Assembly: GCF_019048065.1 (NCBI RefSeq)
Contig: NZ_CP077291.1
Location: forward strand, 3,782,001-3,846,000
DNA from: Citrobacter farmeri
GTDB taxonomy: Bacteria; Pseudomonadota; Gammaproteobacteria; Enterobacterales; Enterobacteriaceae
DNA: 64,000 nt
Direction: 5' to 3'
Part shown: in pieces, positions 17,164 through 26,179 of the stretch
Numbering within the stretch: position 1 is the first letter of the stretch
Layout: each line of letters begins with the position of its first letter
Translations under genes and position numbers: made by a program
Notes under the pieces: generated by a model
The model's input: the letters and a program-made list of their open reading frames with translations, nothing else
Databases searched by the model: none
What the model was told of the DNA's origin: nothing

Positions 17164-19761
17164 TTACACCGCTGTCTGGAAAATCACACCGTCGGCTTTC
17201 TCAGTGTACTGAGAGAGTTGGTCGAAGTTCAGATAACGATAAGTATCGACGGCTGTTTTATCCACCTGCGCCACATAGGTCTGGTACTCTTCCGGCGTCG
17301 GCAGTTTGCCGATCAGGGCCGCAACCGCCGCCAGCTCGGCAGACGCCAGATAGACGTTCGCACCGGTGCCTAAACGGTTCGGGAAGTTACGCGTGGACGT
17401 TGATACTACCGTCGCCCCGTCTGCGACACGCGCCTGGTTACCCATGCACAGTGAACAGCCCGGAATTTCAATACGCGCACCGCTCTTACCAAAGACGCTG
17501 TAGTAGCCTTCTTCGGTCAGCTGCGCCGCATCCATACGGGTTGGCGGTGCCACCCACAGACGCGTTGGCAACTGGCCTTTATGCGCATCCAGCAGTTTAC
17601 CGGCGGCACGGAAGTGACCGATATTGGTCATGCAGGAACCGATGAATACTTCATCGATTTTATCGCCCTGAACCTCAGAGAGCAGACGCGCGTCGTCCGG
17701 ATCGTTTGGCGCACACAGGATAGGCTCTTTGATATCGGCCAGATCGATGTCGATCACCGCGGCATATTCAGCATCCGCATCGCCTTCCAGCAGTTCAGGT
17801 TCCGCCAGCCATTTTTCCATACCCTGAATGCGACGTTCCAGCGTACGACGGTCGCCATAGCCTTCCGCGATCATCCACTTCAGCAGAACGATGTTGGAGG
17901 TCAGGTATTCAACGATCGGCTCTTTGTTCAGCTTGATGGTACACCCTGCCGCAGAACGCTCGGCAGAAGCATCGGTCAGCTCAAATGCCTGCTCGACTTT
18001 CAGATCCGGCAGACCTTCGATTTCGAGAATACGGCCAGAGAAAATATTCTTCTTACCTTTCTTCTCCACGGTCAACAGACCCTGTTTGATCGCGTACAGC
18101 GGAATAGCATGTACCAGATCGCGCAGAGTGATACCCGGCTGCATTTTGCCTTTGAAACGCACCAGTACCGATTCCGGCATGTCCAGCGGCATGACGCCGG
18201 TCGCAGCAGCAAACGCCACCAGACCCGATCCTGCCGGGAAGGAGATCCCGATCGGGAAACGGGTATGGGAGTCACCACCTGTACCAACAGTATCCGGCAG
18301 CAGCATACGGTTCAGCCAGGAGTGGATCACGCCATCACCCGGACGCAGCGAAACACCGCCGCGGTTCATAATGAAGTCCGGCAGCGTGTGGTGTGTCGTG
18401 ACGTCAACCGGCTTCGGATACGCTGCGGTGTGACAGAAAGACTGCATCACCAGATCGGAAGAGAAGCCCAGGCACGCCAGGTCTTTCAGTTCGTCACGGG
18501 TCATTGGGCCGGTGGTATCCTGAGAACCCACGGAGGTCATCTTCGGTTCGCAATACGCGCCCGGACGGATACCCGCTACGCCACACGCACGGCCAACCAT
18601 TTTCTGTGCCAGCGAGTAACCACGAGTGCTTTCCGCCACATCTTTCGCCTGACGGAACACGTCGCTGTGCGGCAGGCCCAGCGCTTCACGCGCTTTAGTG
18701 GTCAGACCGCGACCGATGATCAGCGGAATACGACCGCCCGCGCGAACTTCATCAACCAGCACGTCGGTTTTCAGTTCAAAACTCGCCAGCAGTTCGCCGG
18801 TTTCATGGTTACGAACTTCACCTTTGAACGGGTAAACGTCAATCACATCACCCATGTTCAGGTTCGACACATCCACTTCGATTGGCAGTGCGCCAGCATC
18901 TTCCATAGTGTTGAAGAAGATAGGGGCGATTTTACCGCCGAGGCACAGACCGCCGCCGCGTTTGTTCGGCACGTGCGGAATGTCATCGCCCATAAACCAC
19001 AACACGGAGTTAGTGGCGGATTTACGTGAAGAACCGGTACCGACGACGTCACCGACGTAAGCCAACGGGTAGCCTTTACTTGCCAGAGCGTCGATCTGTT
19101 TGATCGGACCAACGACACCCGGCTGATCCGGCTCAATGCCTTCACGGGCGTTTTTCAGCATCGCTAACGCGTGCAGCGGGATATCCGGGCGAGACCAGGC
19201 ATCCGGTGCCGGAGACAGGTCATCGGTGTTGGTTTCACCGGTCACTTTGAAGACGGTGACGGTCATTTTTTCAGCCAGCGGAGGACGGCTCAGGAACCAT
19301 TCGGCATCTGCCCAGGACTGCATCACCTGCTTCGCAAATTCGTTACCCGCTTTGGCTTTTTCTTCTACGTCATAGAAGTTATCGAACATCAGCAGCGTAT
19401 GGGAGAGCGCTTTGGCGGCAATCGGTGCCAGTTTGGCATCGTCCAGGGCGTCGATCAGCGGATGGATGTTGTAACCACCCTGCATGGTGCCGAGCAGTTC
19501 AATCGCTTTTTCAGGCGTAATCAGTGGGGAAGTCGTTTCGCCTTTAGCAATGGCAGCGAGGAAACCCGCTTTGACATAGGCGGCTTCATCGACGCCAGGG
19601 GGAACACGGTTGATCAACAGGTCTAACAGGAATTCTTCTTCGCCCGCAGGCGGTGCTTTCAGCAGCTCGACGAGCGCGGCCATTTGGGTTGCATCTAAGG
19701 GTTTGGGCACAATCCCCTCGGCGGCACGTTCTGCTACGTGCTTACGGTATTCTTCTAGCAC
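17164..19761 (-). CDS. acnB: Bifunctional aconitate hydratase 2 / 2-methylisocitrate dehydratase
   Basis: AcnB interconverts citrate and isocitrate in the TCA cycle and hydrates 2-methylaconitate in propionate breakdown. The apo form binds mRNA. The 865 residues equal E. coli AcnB. An N-terminal HEAT-like domain (about 1-160) and the swivel domain come before the [4Fe-4S] domains. Cluster ligands are Cys710 ([10 protein letters not shown]), Cys769 and Cys772 (CSLCMGNQ). The start is the GTG at 19761 (GAGGAG nearby), not the earlier frame opening at 19869. yacH is divergent. Confidence 0.98.
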   Translation of the reverse strand: MLEEYRKHVAERAAEGIVPKPLDATQMAALVELLKAPPAGEEEFLLDLLINRVPPGVDEAAYVKAGFLAAIAKGETTSPLITPEKAIELLGTMQGGYNIHPLIDALDDAKLAPIAAKALSHTLLMFDNFYDVEEKAKAGNEFAKQVMQSWADAEWFLSRPPLAEKMTVTVFKVTGETNTDDLSPAPDAWSRPDIPLHALAMLKNAREGIEPDQPGVVGPIKQIDALASKGYPLAYVGDVVGTGSSRKSATNSVLWFMGDDIPHVPNKRGGGLCLGGKIAPIFFNTMEDAGALPIEVDVSNLNMGDVIDVYPFKGEVRNHETGELLASFELKTDVLVDEVRAGGRIPLIIGRGLTTKAREALGLPHSDVFRQAKDVAESTRGYSLAQKMVGRACGVAGIRPGAYCEPKMTSVGSQDTTGPMTRDELKDLACLGFSSDLVMQSFCHTAAYPKPVDVTTHHTLPDFIMNRGGVSLRPGDGVIHSWLNRMLLPDTVGTGGDSHTRFPIGISFPAGSGLVAFAAATGVMPLDMPESVLVRFKGKMQPGITLRDLVHAIPLYAIKQGLLTVEKKGKKNIFSGRILEIEGLPDLKVEQAFELTDASAERSAAGCTIKLNKEPIVEYLTSNIVLLKWMIAEGYGDRRTLERRIQGMEKWLAEPELLEGDADAEYAAVIDIDLADIKEPILCAPNDPDDARLLSEVQGDKIDEVFIGSCMTNIGHFRAAGKLLDAHKGQLPTRLWVAPPTRMDAAQLTEEGYYSVFGKSGARIEIPGCSLCMGNQARVADGATVVSTSTRNFPNRLGTGANVYLASAELAAVAALIGKLPTPEEYQTYVAQVDKTAVDTYRYLNFDQLSQYTEKADGVIFQTAV

Positions 19762-20160
19762 GACGGTTCTCCTCGCTCTCATTGTCATAGTGCGGCGCTT
19801 TTTCGATGGGCGATTCTCTTCACGCTCCTGTGAGACAGCAGTTTGTAGGGTAAATGCCCGGTACCGCAATGGGCAGAATAACAGGATTTTAGTGAGGTGT
19901 TAATCTGTTTACAAAAAAGCAACATAAAAAAGTGGCTGAATCGTTAAGGATGGTCTAATGCCCTTTTCGATTTCAGAAGCGGGGAATTAATCGCTGTTAC
20001 GAATCGTCACACTATTTCGCATTCTTATAATCACTCTGCTGTACCGATCCCAAGATTAGTCAAAAATTAAACTATCGTCTCTTTATACTCACGCAACACT
20101 GCACCTGCGGGTGGCAGCACTTCGACCATTGCGATTTCAAGGCAAATCGGGAGTAAGAAT
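19762..20160. promoter_or_regulatory. acnB-yacH divergent intergenic region
   Basis: These 399 bp without a gene must hold the acnB and yacH promoters. An isolated CRP-like half-site (TGTGA on the minus strand) lies around 20003-20010, with no matching second half. I found no convincing promoter hexamers or small gene. Confidence 0.4.
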
Positions 20161-21792
20161 ATGACGTTGCCCTTTAAACCCCACGTGCTTGCGCTGATCT
20201 GTAGCGCCGGGCTACTTGCTGCTTCAGGCGTGCTGTATGTCAAAAGCCGTACACCGGAAGCCCCGACGCCCGTCGCGGTGCAACCGCCCGCGTCAGCCGA
20301 AGTCCCTCCGGCTCCGGTTGCGAAAGCGAGCTTTACCACAGCGCAAATCGATCAATGGGTTGCGCCAATAGCCCTCTATCCGGATCCGCTGCTTTCTCAG
20401 GTTCTGATGGCTGCGACCTATCCGGCTAACGTCGTTCAGGCGGCGCAATGGTCGCATGATAATCCGACGCAGCAAGGCGATGCCGCCATTCAGGCCGTCG
20501 CAAACCAGCCATGGGACCCCAGCGTGAAGTCGCTGGTTGCCTTTCCGCAGCTCATGACGCTGATGGGGGAAAACCCGGAGTGGGTGCAAAACCTCGGTGA
20601 TGCGTTTCTGGCACAACCGCAGGATGTCATGGATTCAGTTCAGCGCCTGCGCTTACTGGCCCAGCAAACCGGCTCGCTGAAATCCACCCCGCAGCAGACG
20701 GTGACCAGCACGCCGAAAAAGAGTGTCGCGGCCACGTCGTCGACTCCATCCACACCGTCCAGTACGGCGACTGCGCCTGCGGCAACGGTGATTAAAATTG
20801 AGCCTGCCGATCCGCAGGTGGTGTACGTCCCCAGCTATAACCCCTCCACAGTTTATGGCACCTGGCCCAACACCGCGTATCCCCCGGTGTATCTCCCACC
20901 GACGCCAGGTGAACAGTTTGTCGGAAGTTTTGTTAAAGGCTTCGGTTACAGCCTTGGCGTCGCCACCACCTATGCGCTGTTCAGCAATATCGACTGGGAT
21001 GACGATGATCACCACCACGATGACGATCATCATCATGACGACGATCGTCATGGCGGTAATGGCTATCAGCACAACGGCGATAACATCAATATCAACGTCA
21101 ATAACTTCAACCGCATCTCCGGGCAGAATCTGAAAACGCAGAACATGACCTGGCAGCACAACCCTGCTTTTCGAGGCGGCGTGCCGTATCAAAACGCCTC
21201 AACGGGACAGCGTTTCCATCCGACCAACGTCAGCGGCGGTCTCAGTGCCACACAGCAGCCTGCCGCGACGGCTTCCCGCGACAGCCAGCGTCAGGCGGCG
21301 ATGGCACAACTGCAACAGCGTCATCCGGATGCGTCTAAAGCGCTGCCTCAGCAGCAGCCAATCGCAACGCGTGATGCCCAGCGCAAAGCCGCCTCTCAAC
21401 AGTTGAATCAGGTTGCCCAGCGCAATAACTATCGCGGCTACGACGACAATGGTAACCACACACGCCGTCAGGCCGCGCAGCAGACGTTGAAACAATCGAC
21501 CACCCCGGCACAACAACAGCATCGTGACGATCTCAGAGCCAAAGCACAGCAACGCCCGGTCTCACAACAGCAGCGGGAGACGGCACGTCAGCGTGTTGAC
21601 TCCTCTTCACCGCAACCGCGTCAGTCGGCATTCCAGCAAAACCGCGCGAATGCCTTTAGCGGCAATGACAGTCGCTCGCCGAACTGGCAGTCGCAACAGC
21701 AGCGCGGTCAGGAAAGTCGTCGTCTGGGCAATGTACAACGTGGGACTTCGCACGAACGCCTGTCACAATCCCACGAATTTCACCGTCGTTAA
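20161..21792 (+). CDS. yacH: YacH, DUF3300 envelope protein with Asp/His-rich segment
   Basis: A 543-residue exported protein. The N-terminal hydrophobic anchor or signal is at about 8-26. A DUF3300 domain (about 60-245, with QIDQWVAPIALYPDPLLSQV and VVYVPSYNPSTVYG) comes next. Residues 278-298 form an Asp/His-rich stretch (DWDDDDHHHDDDHHH and more) that probably binds metal. A long Gln/Arg-rich low-complexity tail (about 355-543) has repeats of the type R-Q-A-A-x-Q-x-L-x-Q. E. coli YacH shares the plan but has different tail repeats. The role is unknown. GGGAG precedes the ATG. The DUF2950 gene starts 12 bp downstream, so they form an operon. Confidence 0.88.
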   Translation: MTLPFKPHVLALICSAGLLAASGVLYVKSRTPEAPTPVAVQPPASAEVPPAPVAKASFTTAQIDQWVAPIALYPDPLLSQVLMAATYPANVVQAAQWSHDNPTQQGDAAIQAVANQPWDPSVKSLVAFPQLMTLMGENPEWVQNLGDAFLAQPQDVMDSVQRLRLLAQQTGSLKSTPQQTVTSTPKKSVAATSSTPSTPSSTATAPAATVIKIEPADPQVVYVPSYNPSTVYGTWPNTAYPPVYLPPTPGEQFVGSFVKGFGYSLGVATTYALFSNIDWDDDDHHHDDDHHHDDDRHGGNGYQHNGDNININVNNFNRISGQNLKTQNMTWQHNPAFRGGVPYQNASTGQRFHPTNVSGGLSATQQPAATASRDSQRQAAMAQLQQRHPDASKALPQQQPIATRDAQRKAASQQLNQVAQRNNYRGYDDNGNHTRRQAAQQTLKQSTTPAQQQHRDDLRAKAQQRPVSQQQRETARQRVDSSSPQPRQSAFQQNRANAFSGNDSRSPNWQSQQQRGQESRRLGNVQRGTSHERLSQSHEFHRR

Positions 21793-21804
21793 CCGGAGCC
21801 CATA

Positions 21805-22596
21805 ATGAAAAAAATACTGTTAAGCACCCTGCTGCTCTCGCTACCGTTAATGAGTTACGCCCAGCAGATGTTTGCCACTCCGGACGATGCCGCAAACGCG
21901 TTTGCTAAAGCGATTGCCGGAAATAACGACGCTGAACTTACCTTCGTGCTCGGCGATGACTGGCGACAGTTTTTGCCTTCTGAGGGGGCAGACCCCGAAG
22001 CTGTCGCACGTTTTAACCGCGACTGGAAAGTCAGCCATCAGATTGTGCAACAAGGTAATATGGCCCACCTGAACGTCGGTCAGGAAAACTGGCAGTTGCC
22101 TGTCCCCATGGTGAAGACGAGCAAGGGCTGGCATTTCGATATGTCCGCGGCACAAGATGAGATCCTGACGCGCACGATTGGCCGCAACGAACTCTCGGCG
22201 ATTCAGGCCATGCGCGCCTATGTCGACGCTCAGTACGACTACTGGCAGCGCAAACAGGCTTTTGCTACCCGGATTATCAGCCACACCGGTCAACAGGATG
22301 GCCTGTACTGGCCCGTAAAACCTGGCGAAACGCCCAGCCCGTTAGGACCGGCCTTCAGTCCTGACTCGCCTGGTGAAGGGTATCACGGCTACTATTTTCG
22401 CATTATTGCCAGCGACAACGAAAAAGGATTCGCGCTGCTCGCCTGGCCCGTCAGTTGGGGCGAAACAGGCGTGATGAGCTTTATGGTAAGCCAGGACGAT
22501 CGCGTGTATCAGACGGATTTGGGGGAAGATAGCGGGCTGAAAGCCATCGCCATAGAAAAATTTACCCCCCACGATCCCTGGAAACCGGTGGAGTGA
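21805..22596 (+). CDS. DUF2950 periplasmic protein
   Basis: A 263-residue protein with a Sec signal peptide (1-19, cleavage after SYA) and a DUF2950 domain over the rest. Its hallmark segments are FATPDDAANAFAKAIAGND-like near the start, the NELSAIQAMRAYVDAQYDY helix (about 133-151), and a C-terminal half with GYHGYYFRI and FALLAWPVSWG. The function is unknown. DUF2950 genes often follow DUF3300 genes, as here (12 bp after yacH with CGGAG between), which suggests a shared envelope role. I do not recall this gene in E. coli K-12. Confidence 0.85.
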   Translation: MKKILLSTLLLSLPLMSYAQQMFATPDDAANAFAKAIAGNNDAELTFVLGDDWRQFLPSEGADPEAVARFNRDWKVSHQIVQQGNMAHLNVGQENWQLPVPMVKTSKGWHFDMSAAQDEILTRTIGRNELSAIQAMRAYVDAQYDYWQRKQAFATRIISHTGQQDGLYWPVKPGETPSPLGPAFSPDSPGEGYHGYYFRIIASDNEKGFALLAWPVSWGETGVMSFMVSQDDRVYQTDLGEDSGLKAIAIEKFTPHDPWKPVE

Positions 22597-22598
22597 CA

Positions 22599-22638
22599 GG
22601 CAACAAAAAAGCGGCATTTACGCCGCTTTTTTGTTGCC
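22599..22638. terminator. Bidirectional terminator between DUF2950 gene and lpdA
   Basis: A 17-bp perfect stem (22599-22615 with 22622-22638), with an A-run on one arm and a T-run on the other and a 6-base loop, separates the convergent stops. It can end transcripts from both strands. Confidence 0.9.
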
Positions 22639-22651
22639 AGAAGACTGAAGA

Positions 22652-24079
22652 TTACTTCTTCTTCTTCGCTTTCGCGTTCGGCAGGTCAGTGATGCTCCCT
22701 TCGAACACTTCTGCCGCCAGGCCAACGGACTCGTGCAGAGTCGGGTGCGCGTGGATGGTCAGCGCGATATCTTCTGCGTCACAGCCCATTTCGATAGCCA
22801 GACCGATCTCACCTAACAGCTCGCCGCCGTTAGTGCCGACAATCGCCCCACCGATCACACGGTGAGTTTCTTTGTCGAAAATCAGTTTGGTCATACCGTC
22901 TGCGCAGTCAGAAGCGATAGCACGGCCAGAAGCAGCCCACGGGAAGGTGGCAGTTTCAAAGCTAATGCCTTTCTCTTTCGCTTCTTTCTCAGTCAGACCC
23001 ACCCATGCCACTTCTGGTTCAGTGTAGGCAATAGATGGGATCACTTTCGGATCGAAGTAGTGCTTCATGCCGGCGATAACTTCAGCGGCAACGTGACCTT
23101 CGTGAACACCTTTGTGCGCCAGCATCGGCTGACCGACGATATCGCCGATAGCAAAGATGTGCGGCACGTTGGTACGCAGTTGTTTGTCAACGCGGATAAA
23201 GCCACGGTCGTCCACTTCCACGCCGGCTTTGCCCGCGTCGAGGTTTTTACCGTTCGGCACACGACCGATAGCCACCAGCACGGCATCATAGCGCTGCGCT
23301 TCAGCCGGGGCTTTTTTGCCTTCCATGGAAACGTAAATACCGTCTTCTTTCGCTTCAACGGCAGTCACTTTGGTTTCCAGCATCAGGTTGAATTTCTTAC
23401 CGATGCGTTTGGTGAAGACTTTAACGATGTCTTTGTCAGCCGCCGGGATAACCTGGTCGAACATTTCAACCACGTCAATCTCTGAACCCAGCGCATGGTA
23501 CACGGTACCCATTTCCAGACCGATGATACCGCCACCCATGACCAGCAGACGCTTCGGTACGGATTTCAGTTCCAGGGCGTCGGTAGAGTCCCATACGCGC
23601 GGATCTTCATGCGGAATGAACGGCAACTGGATCGGACGGGAACCCGCCGCGATGATCGCGTTGTCGAAGTTGATCACGGTTTTGCCGTTCTCACCTTCCA
23701 CTTCCAGGGTGTTCGCCCCGGTGAATTTACCCAGACCGGTAACCACTTTCACTTTACGGCCTTTCGCCATACCCGCCAGACCACCGGTCAGCTGAGTGAT
23801 TACTTTTTCTTTCCAGGTACGAATCTTGTCGATATCGGTTTTCGGCTCGCCAAAGACGATACCGTGTTCAGCCAGCGCTTTGGCTTCTTCGATAACTTTT
23901 GCAACGTGCAGCAGCGCTTTAGAAGGGATACAGCCGACGTTCAGACAAACACCACCGAGGGTGCTGTAACGTTCTACGATTACGGTTTCCAGACCTAAAT
24001 CAGCGCAACGGAAGGCTGCAGAGTAACCTGCGGGGCCTGCCCCAAGTACCACGACCTGAGTTTTGATTTCAGTACTCAT
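22652..24079 (-). CDS. lpdA: Dihydrolipoamide dehydrogenase (E3)
   Basis: The FAD enzyme that reoxidises lipoyl groups of the pyruvate and 2-oxoglutarate dehydrogenases and the glycine-cleavage system. The 475 residues open with the FAD motif VVVLGAGPAGYSAA. The redox disulfide is Cys45/Cys50 (GGVCLNVGC), and the NAD motif LLVMGGGIIGLEMG lies near 180. The base-bearing HAHPTLHES is near the C-terminus, which ends in a Lys-rich tail one residue longer than in E. coli. The second of two adjacent ATGs is chosen by RBS spacing (AGAGG). A terminator and a promoter separate it from aceF, so E3 can be made independently. Confidence 0.98.
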   Translation of the reverse strand: MSTEIKTQVVVLGAGPAGYSAAFRCADLGLETVIVERYSTLGGVCLNVGCIPSKALLHVAKVIEEAKALAEHGIVFGEPKTDIDKIRTWKEKVITQLTGGLAGMAKGRKVKVVTGLGKFTGANTLEVEGENGKTVINFDNAIIAAGSRPIQLPFIPHEDPRVWDSTDALELKSVPKRLLVMGGGIIGLEMGTVYHALGSEIDVVEMFDQVIPAADKDIVKVFTKRIGKKFNLMLETKVTAVEAKEDGIYVSMEGKKAPAEAQRYDAVLVAIGRVPNGKNLDAGKAGVEVDDRGFIRVDKQLRTNVPHIFAIGDIVGQPMLAHKGVHEGHVAAEVIAGMKHYFDPKVIPSIAYTEPEVAWVGLTEKEAKEKGISFETATFPWAASGRAIASDCADGMTKLIFDKETHRVIGGAIVGTNGGELLGEIGLAIEMGCDAEDIALTIHAHPTLHESVGLAAEVFEGSITDLPNAKAKKKK

Positions 24080-24154
24080 CATGACCTCTTAATTTATTTC
24101 CGGCGATCCCTGGTCTTGTCGCCCATCGTCCACCGGGTCGTTCTATCCGTCCGT

Positions 24155-24180
24155 ATTTTACAAAATTGTTAACAATTTTG
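24155..24180 (-). promoter_or_regulatory. lpdA: lpdA promoter region with 20-bp perfect palindrome
   Basis: The palindrome at 24161-24180 (arm CAAAATTGTT) abuts a possible -10, TAAAAT (minus strand, 24155-24160), 76 bp before lpdA. The E. coli lpd promoter is repressed by ArcA, and the GTTAA-containing arms could be part of such a site. The assignment of the regulator is inference. Confidence 0.5.
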
Positions 24181-24246
24181 AAACAACAAAACGGCAACGA
24201 TTTATCTTTAGCTCCAATAACCCCAAAACCATCATGAGATTACCAG

Positions 24247-24276
24247 AAAAAAGCCGGCCGTCGGGCCGGCTTTTTT
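24247..24276 (-). terminator. aceF: Terminator of aceF
   Basis: A 13-bp perfect stem (24247-24259 with 24264-24276) of GCCGGCC core with A6/T6 flanks begins 2 bp after the aceF stop. It looks bidirectional in sequence, but only minus-strand genes are nearby. Confidence 0.92.
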
Positions 24277-24278
24277 GC

Positions 24279-26165
24279 TTACATCACCAGGCGGCGAATG
24301 TCAGACAGCATATTGTTGATGATGGTAATGAAACGCGCACCATCAGCACCGTCAATCACGCGGTGGTCGAAGGACAGAGAGATCGGCATCATCAGACGCG
24401 GTACAAACTCTTTACCGTTCCACACCGGCTCCATCGCCGACTTGGACACACCGAGGATAGCCACCTCAGGCGCGTTCACAATCGGTGCGAAGTGGGTTGT
24501 CCCCAGGCCGCCGATGCTGGAGATGGTGAAGCAACCGCCCTGCATTTCGCCAGCGGTCAGCTTACCGTCACGTGCTTTCTTCGAGATCACCGTCAGTTCG
24601 CGAGACAACTCGGTAACGCTCTTCTTGTTCACGTCTTTAAAGACCGGAACCACCAGACCGTTTGGCGTATCAACCGCCACACCGATGTTGATGTATTTCT
24701 TCAGCGTCAAACGCTGGCCGTCTTCAGACAGTGAACTGTTAAAGCGAGGCATCTGCTCAAGCGCCGCAGCAACCGCTTTCATGATGAAGACCACCGGGGT
24801 GAATTTCACATCCAGTTTACGCTTCTCAGCTTCGGCGTTCTGCTGTTTACGGAACGCTTCCAGATCGGTGATATCGGTTTTGTCGAAGTGCGTAACGTGC
24901 GGGATCATCACCCAGTTACGGCTCAGGTTAGCACCAGAGATTTTCTGGATGCGGCCCAGTTCCACTTCTTCGATTTCACCAAACTTGCTGAAGTCGACTT
25001 TCGGCCACGGCAGCATGCCCGGAATACCGCCACCTGCTGCGGCTGCCGGAGCGGCTTCCGCACGCTTGATAGCGTCTTTCACGTAAGTCTGAACGTCTTC
25101 ACGCAGGATACGACCTTTACGGCCTGTGCCCTTCACTTTCGCCAGGTTCACGCCGAACTCGCGCGCCAGACGGCGAATCAGCGGGGTCGCATGAACATAG
25201 GCGTCGTTTTCAGCAAACTCAGATTTGCCTTCCGCTTTCGCAGCCGGAGCGGCGGCAACGGGTGCAGCGGCCGGAGCCGGTGCTGCTGCCTGCTGTGGCG
25301 CGGCGGCGGCAGCAGGTGCTGCGCCTTCCACTTCGAAGACCATAATCAGAGAACCGGTTTTTACTTTATCGCCGGTGCTGATTTTGATTTCTTTTACGGT
25401 ACCCGCGAACGGCGCCGGGACTTCCATTGACGCTTTATCGCCTTCAACGGTGATCAGTGACTGCTCAGCGGCCACTTTGTCGCCCACTTTGACCATTACT
25501 TCGGTGACTTCAACTTCGTCGCCACCGATATCCGGTACGTTAACGTCTTTCGCGCCAGTGGCAGCAGGAGCCGCAGCGGCGGCTGGAGCGGCTGCCTGTG
25601 CAGGCGCAGCAGCAGGTGCAGCCCCCGCCACTTCGAAGACCATAATCAGGGAGCCAGTGGACACTTTGTCACCGGTGTTGATTTTGATCTCTTTCACAGT
25701 GCCCGCGAACGGTGCCGGCACTTCCATCGAAGCCTTGTCGCCTTCAACGGTGATCAGTGACTGTTCAGCCGCAACGGTGTCGCCCACTTTAACCATGATT
25801 TCAGTGACTTCAACTTCGTCGCCGCCGATATCCGGTACATGTACTTCTTTCGCGGCCGCAGCTGCGGGGGCCGCTGCCGGAGCCGCTTCTTTCTTCTCTT
25901 CTGCCGGAGCAGGTGCAGCGGCTGCTGCACCGTCAGCGGAATCGAATATCATGATAAGTGCGCCGGTCTCGGTTTTGTCGCCAACAGAGACTTTGATCTC
26001 TTTAACAACGCCAGCCTGCGGAGACGGGACTTCCATAGAGGCTTTATCGCCTTCTACGGTGATCAGCGACTGTTCAGCTTCAACCTTGTCGCCCACTTTG
26101 ACCAGAATCTCGGTGATTTCAACTTCATCTGCCCCGATGTCCGGTACTTTGATTTCGATAGCCAT
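24279..26165 (-). CDS. aceF: Pyruvate dehydrogenase E2, dihydrolipoyl acetyltransferase
   Basis: The core of the pyruvate dehydrogenase complex, which transfers acetyl from lipoyl groups to CoA. The 628 residues show three lipoyl domains with lipoylated Lys41, Lys144 and Lys244 (each in GDKASMEVP), separated by Ala/Pro-rich flexible linkers. A peripheral-subunit-binding domain follows (about 325-362, [15 protein letters not shown]). The acetyltransferase domain carries the catalytic HRVIDGADG near the C-terminus. Domains 2 and 3 are nearly identical with a 100-residue period. aceE lies 14 bp upstream. The protein is two residues shorter than in E. coli, by linker length. Confidence 0.98.
   Translation of the reverse strand: MAIEIKVPDIGADEVEITEILVKVGDKVEAEQSLITVEGDKASMEVPSPQAGVVKEIKVSVGDKTETGALIMIFDSADGAAAAAPAPAEEKKEAAPAAAPAAAAAKEVHVPDIGGDEVEVTEIMVKVGDTVAAEQSLITVEGDKASMEVPAPFAGTVKEIKINTGDKVSTGSLIMVFEVAGAAPAAAPAQAAAPAAAAAPAATGAKDVNVPDIGGDEVEVTEVMVKVGDKVAAEQSLITVEGDKASMEVPAPFAGTVKEIKISTGDKVKTGSLIMVFEVEGAAPAAAAAPQQAAAPAPAAAPVAAAPAAKAEGKSEFAENDAYVHATPLIRRLAREFGVNLAKVKGTGRKGRILREDVQTYVKDAIKRAEAAPAAAAGGGIPGMLPWPKVDFSKFGEIEEVELGRIQKISGANLSRNWVMIPHVTHFDKTDITDLEAFRKQQNAEAEKRKLDVKFTPVVFIMKAVAAALEQMPRFNSSLSEDGQRLTLKKYINIGVAVDTPNGLVVPVFKDVNKKSVTELSRELTVISKKARDGKLTAGEMQGGCFTISSIGGLGTTHFAPIVNAPEVAILGVSKSAMEPVWNGKEFVPRLMMPISLSFDHRVIDGADGARFITIINNMLSDIRRLVM
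25320..25870 (-). repeat. aceF: Tandem 300-bp repeat encoding AceF lipoyl domains 2 and 3
   Basis: Residues about 108-183 and 208-283 repeat with an exact 300-bp period and near-identical DNA (for example the blocks around 25440 and 25740). The first domain (from 26165) is more diverged. The similarity suggests recent duplication or gene conversion. Confidence 0.85.
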
Positions 26166-26179
26166 TATTCTTTTACCTC

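Noticed and set aside
17581..19029. Long plus-strand open frame (482 codons) opposite acnB
   Set aside because: It lies wholly antisense to acnB, encodes a His/Arg/Phe-rich sequence without domains, and arises from the GC-biased codon pattern of acnB.
20003..20020. CRP site at acnB
   Set aside because: Only one half-site (TGTGA) is present; the second half matches at one base of five.
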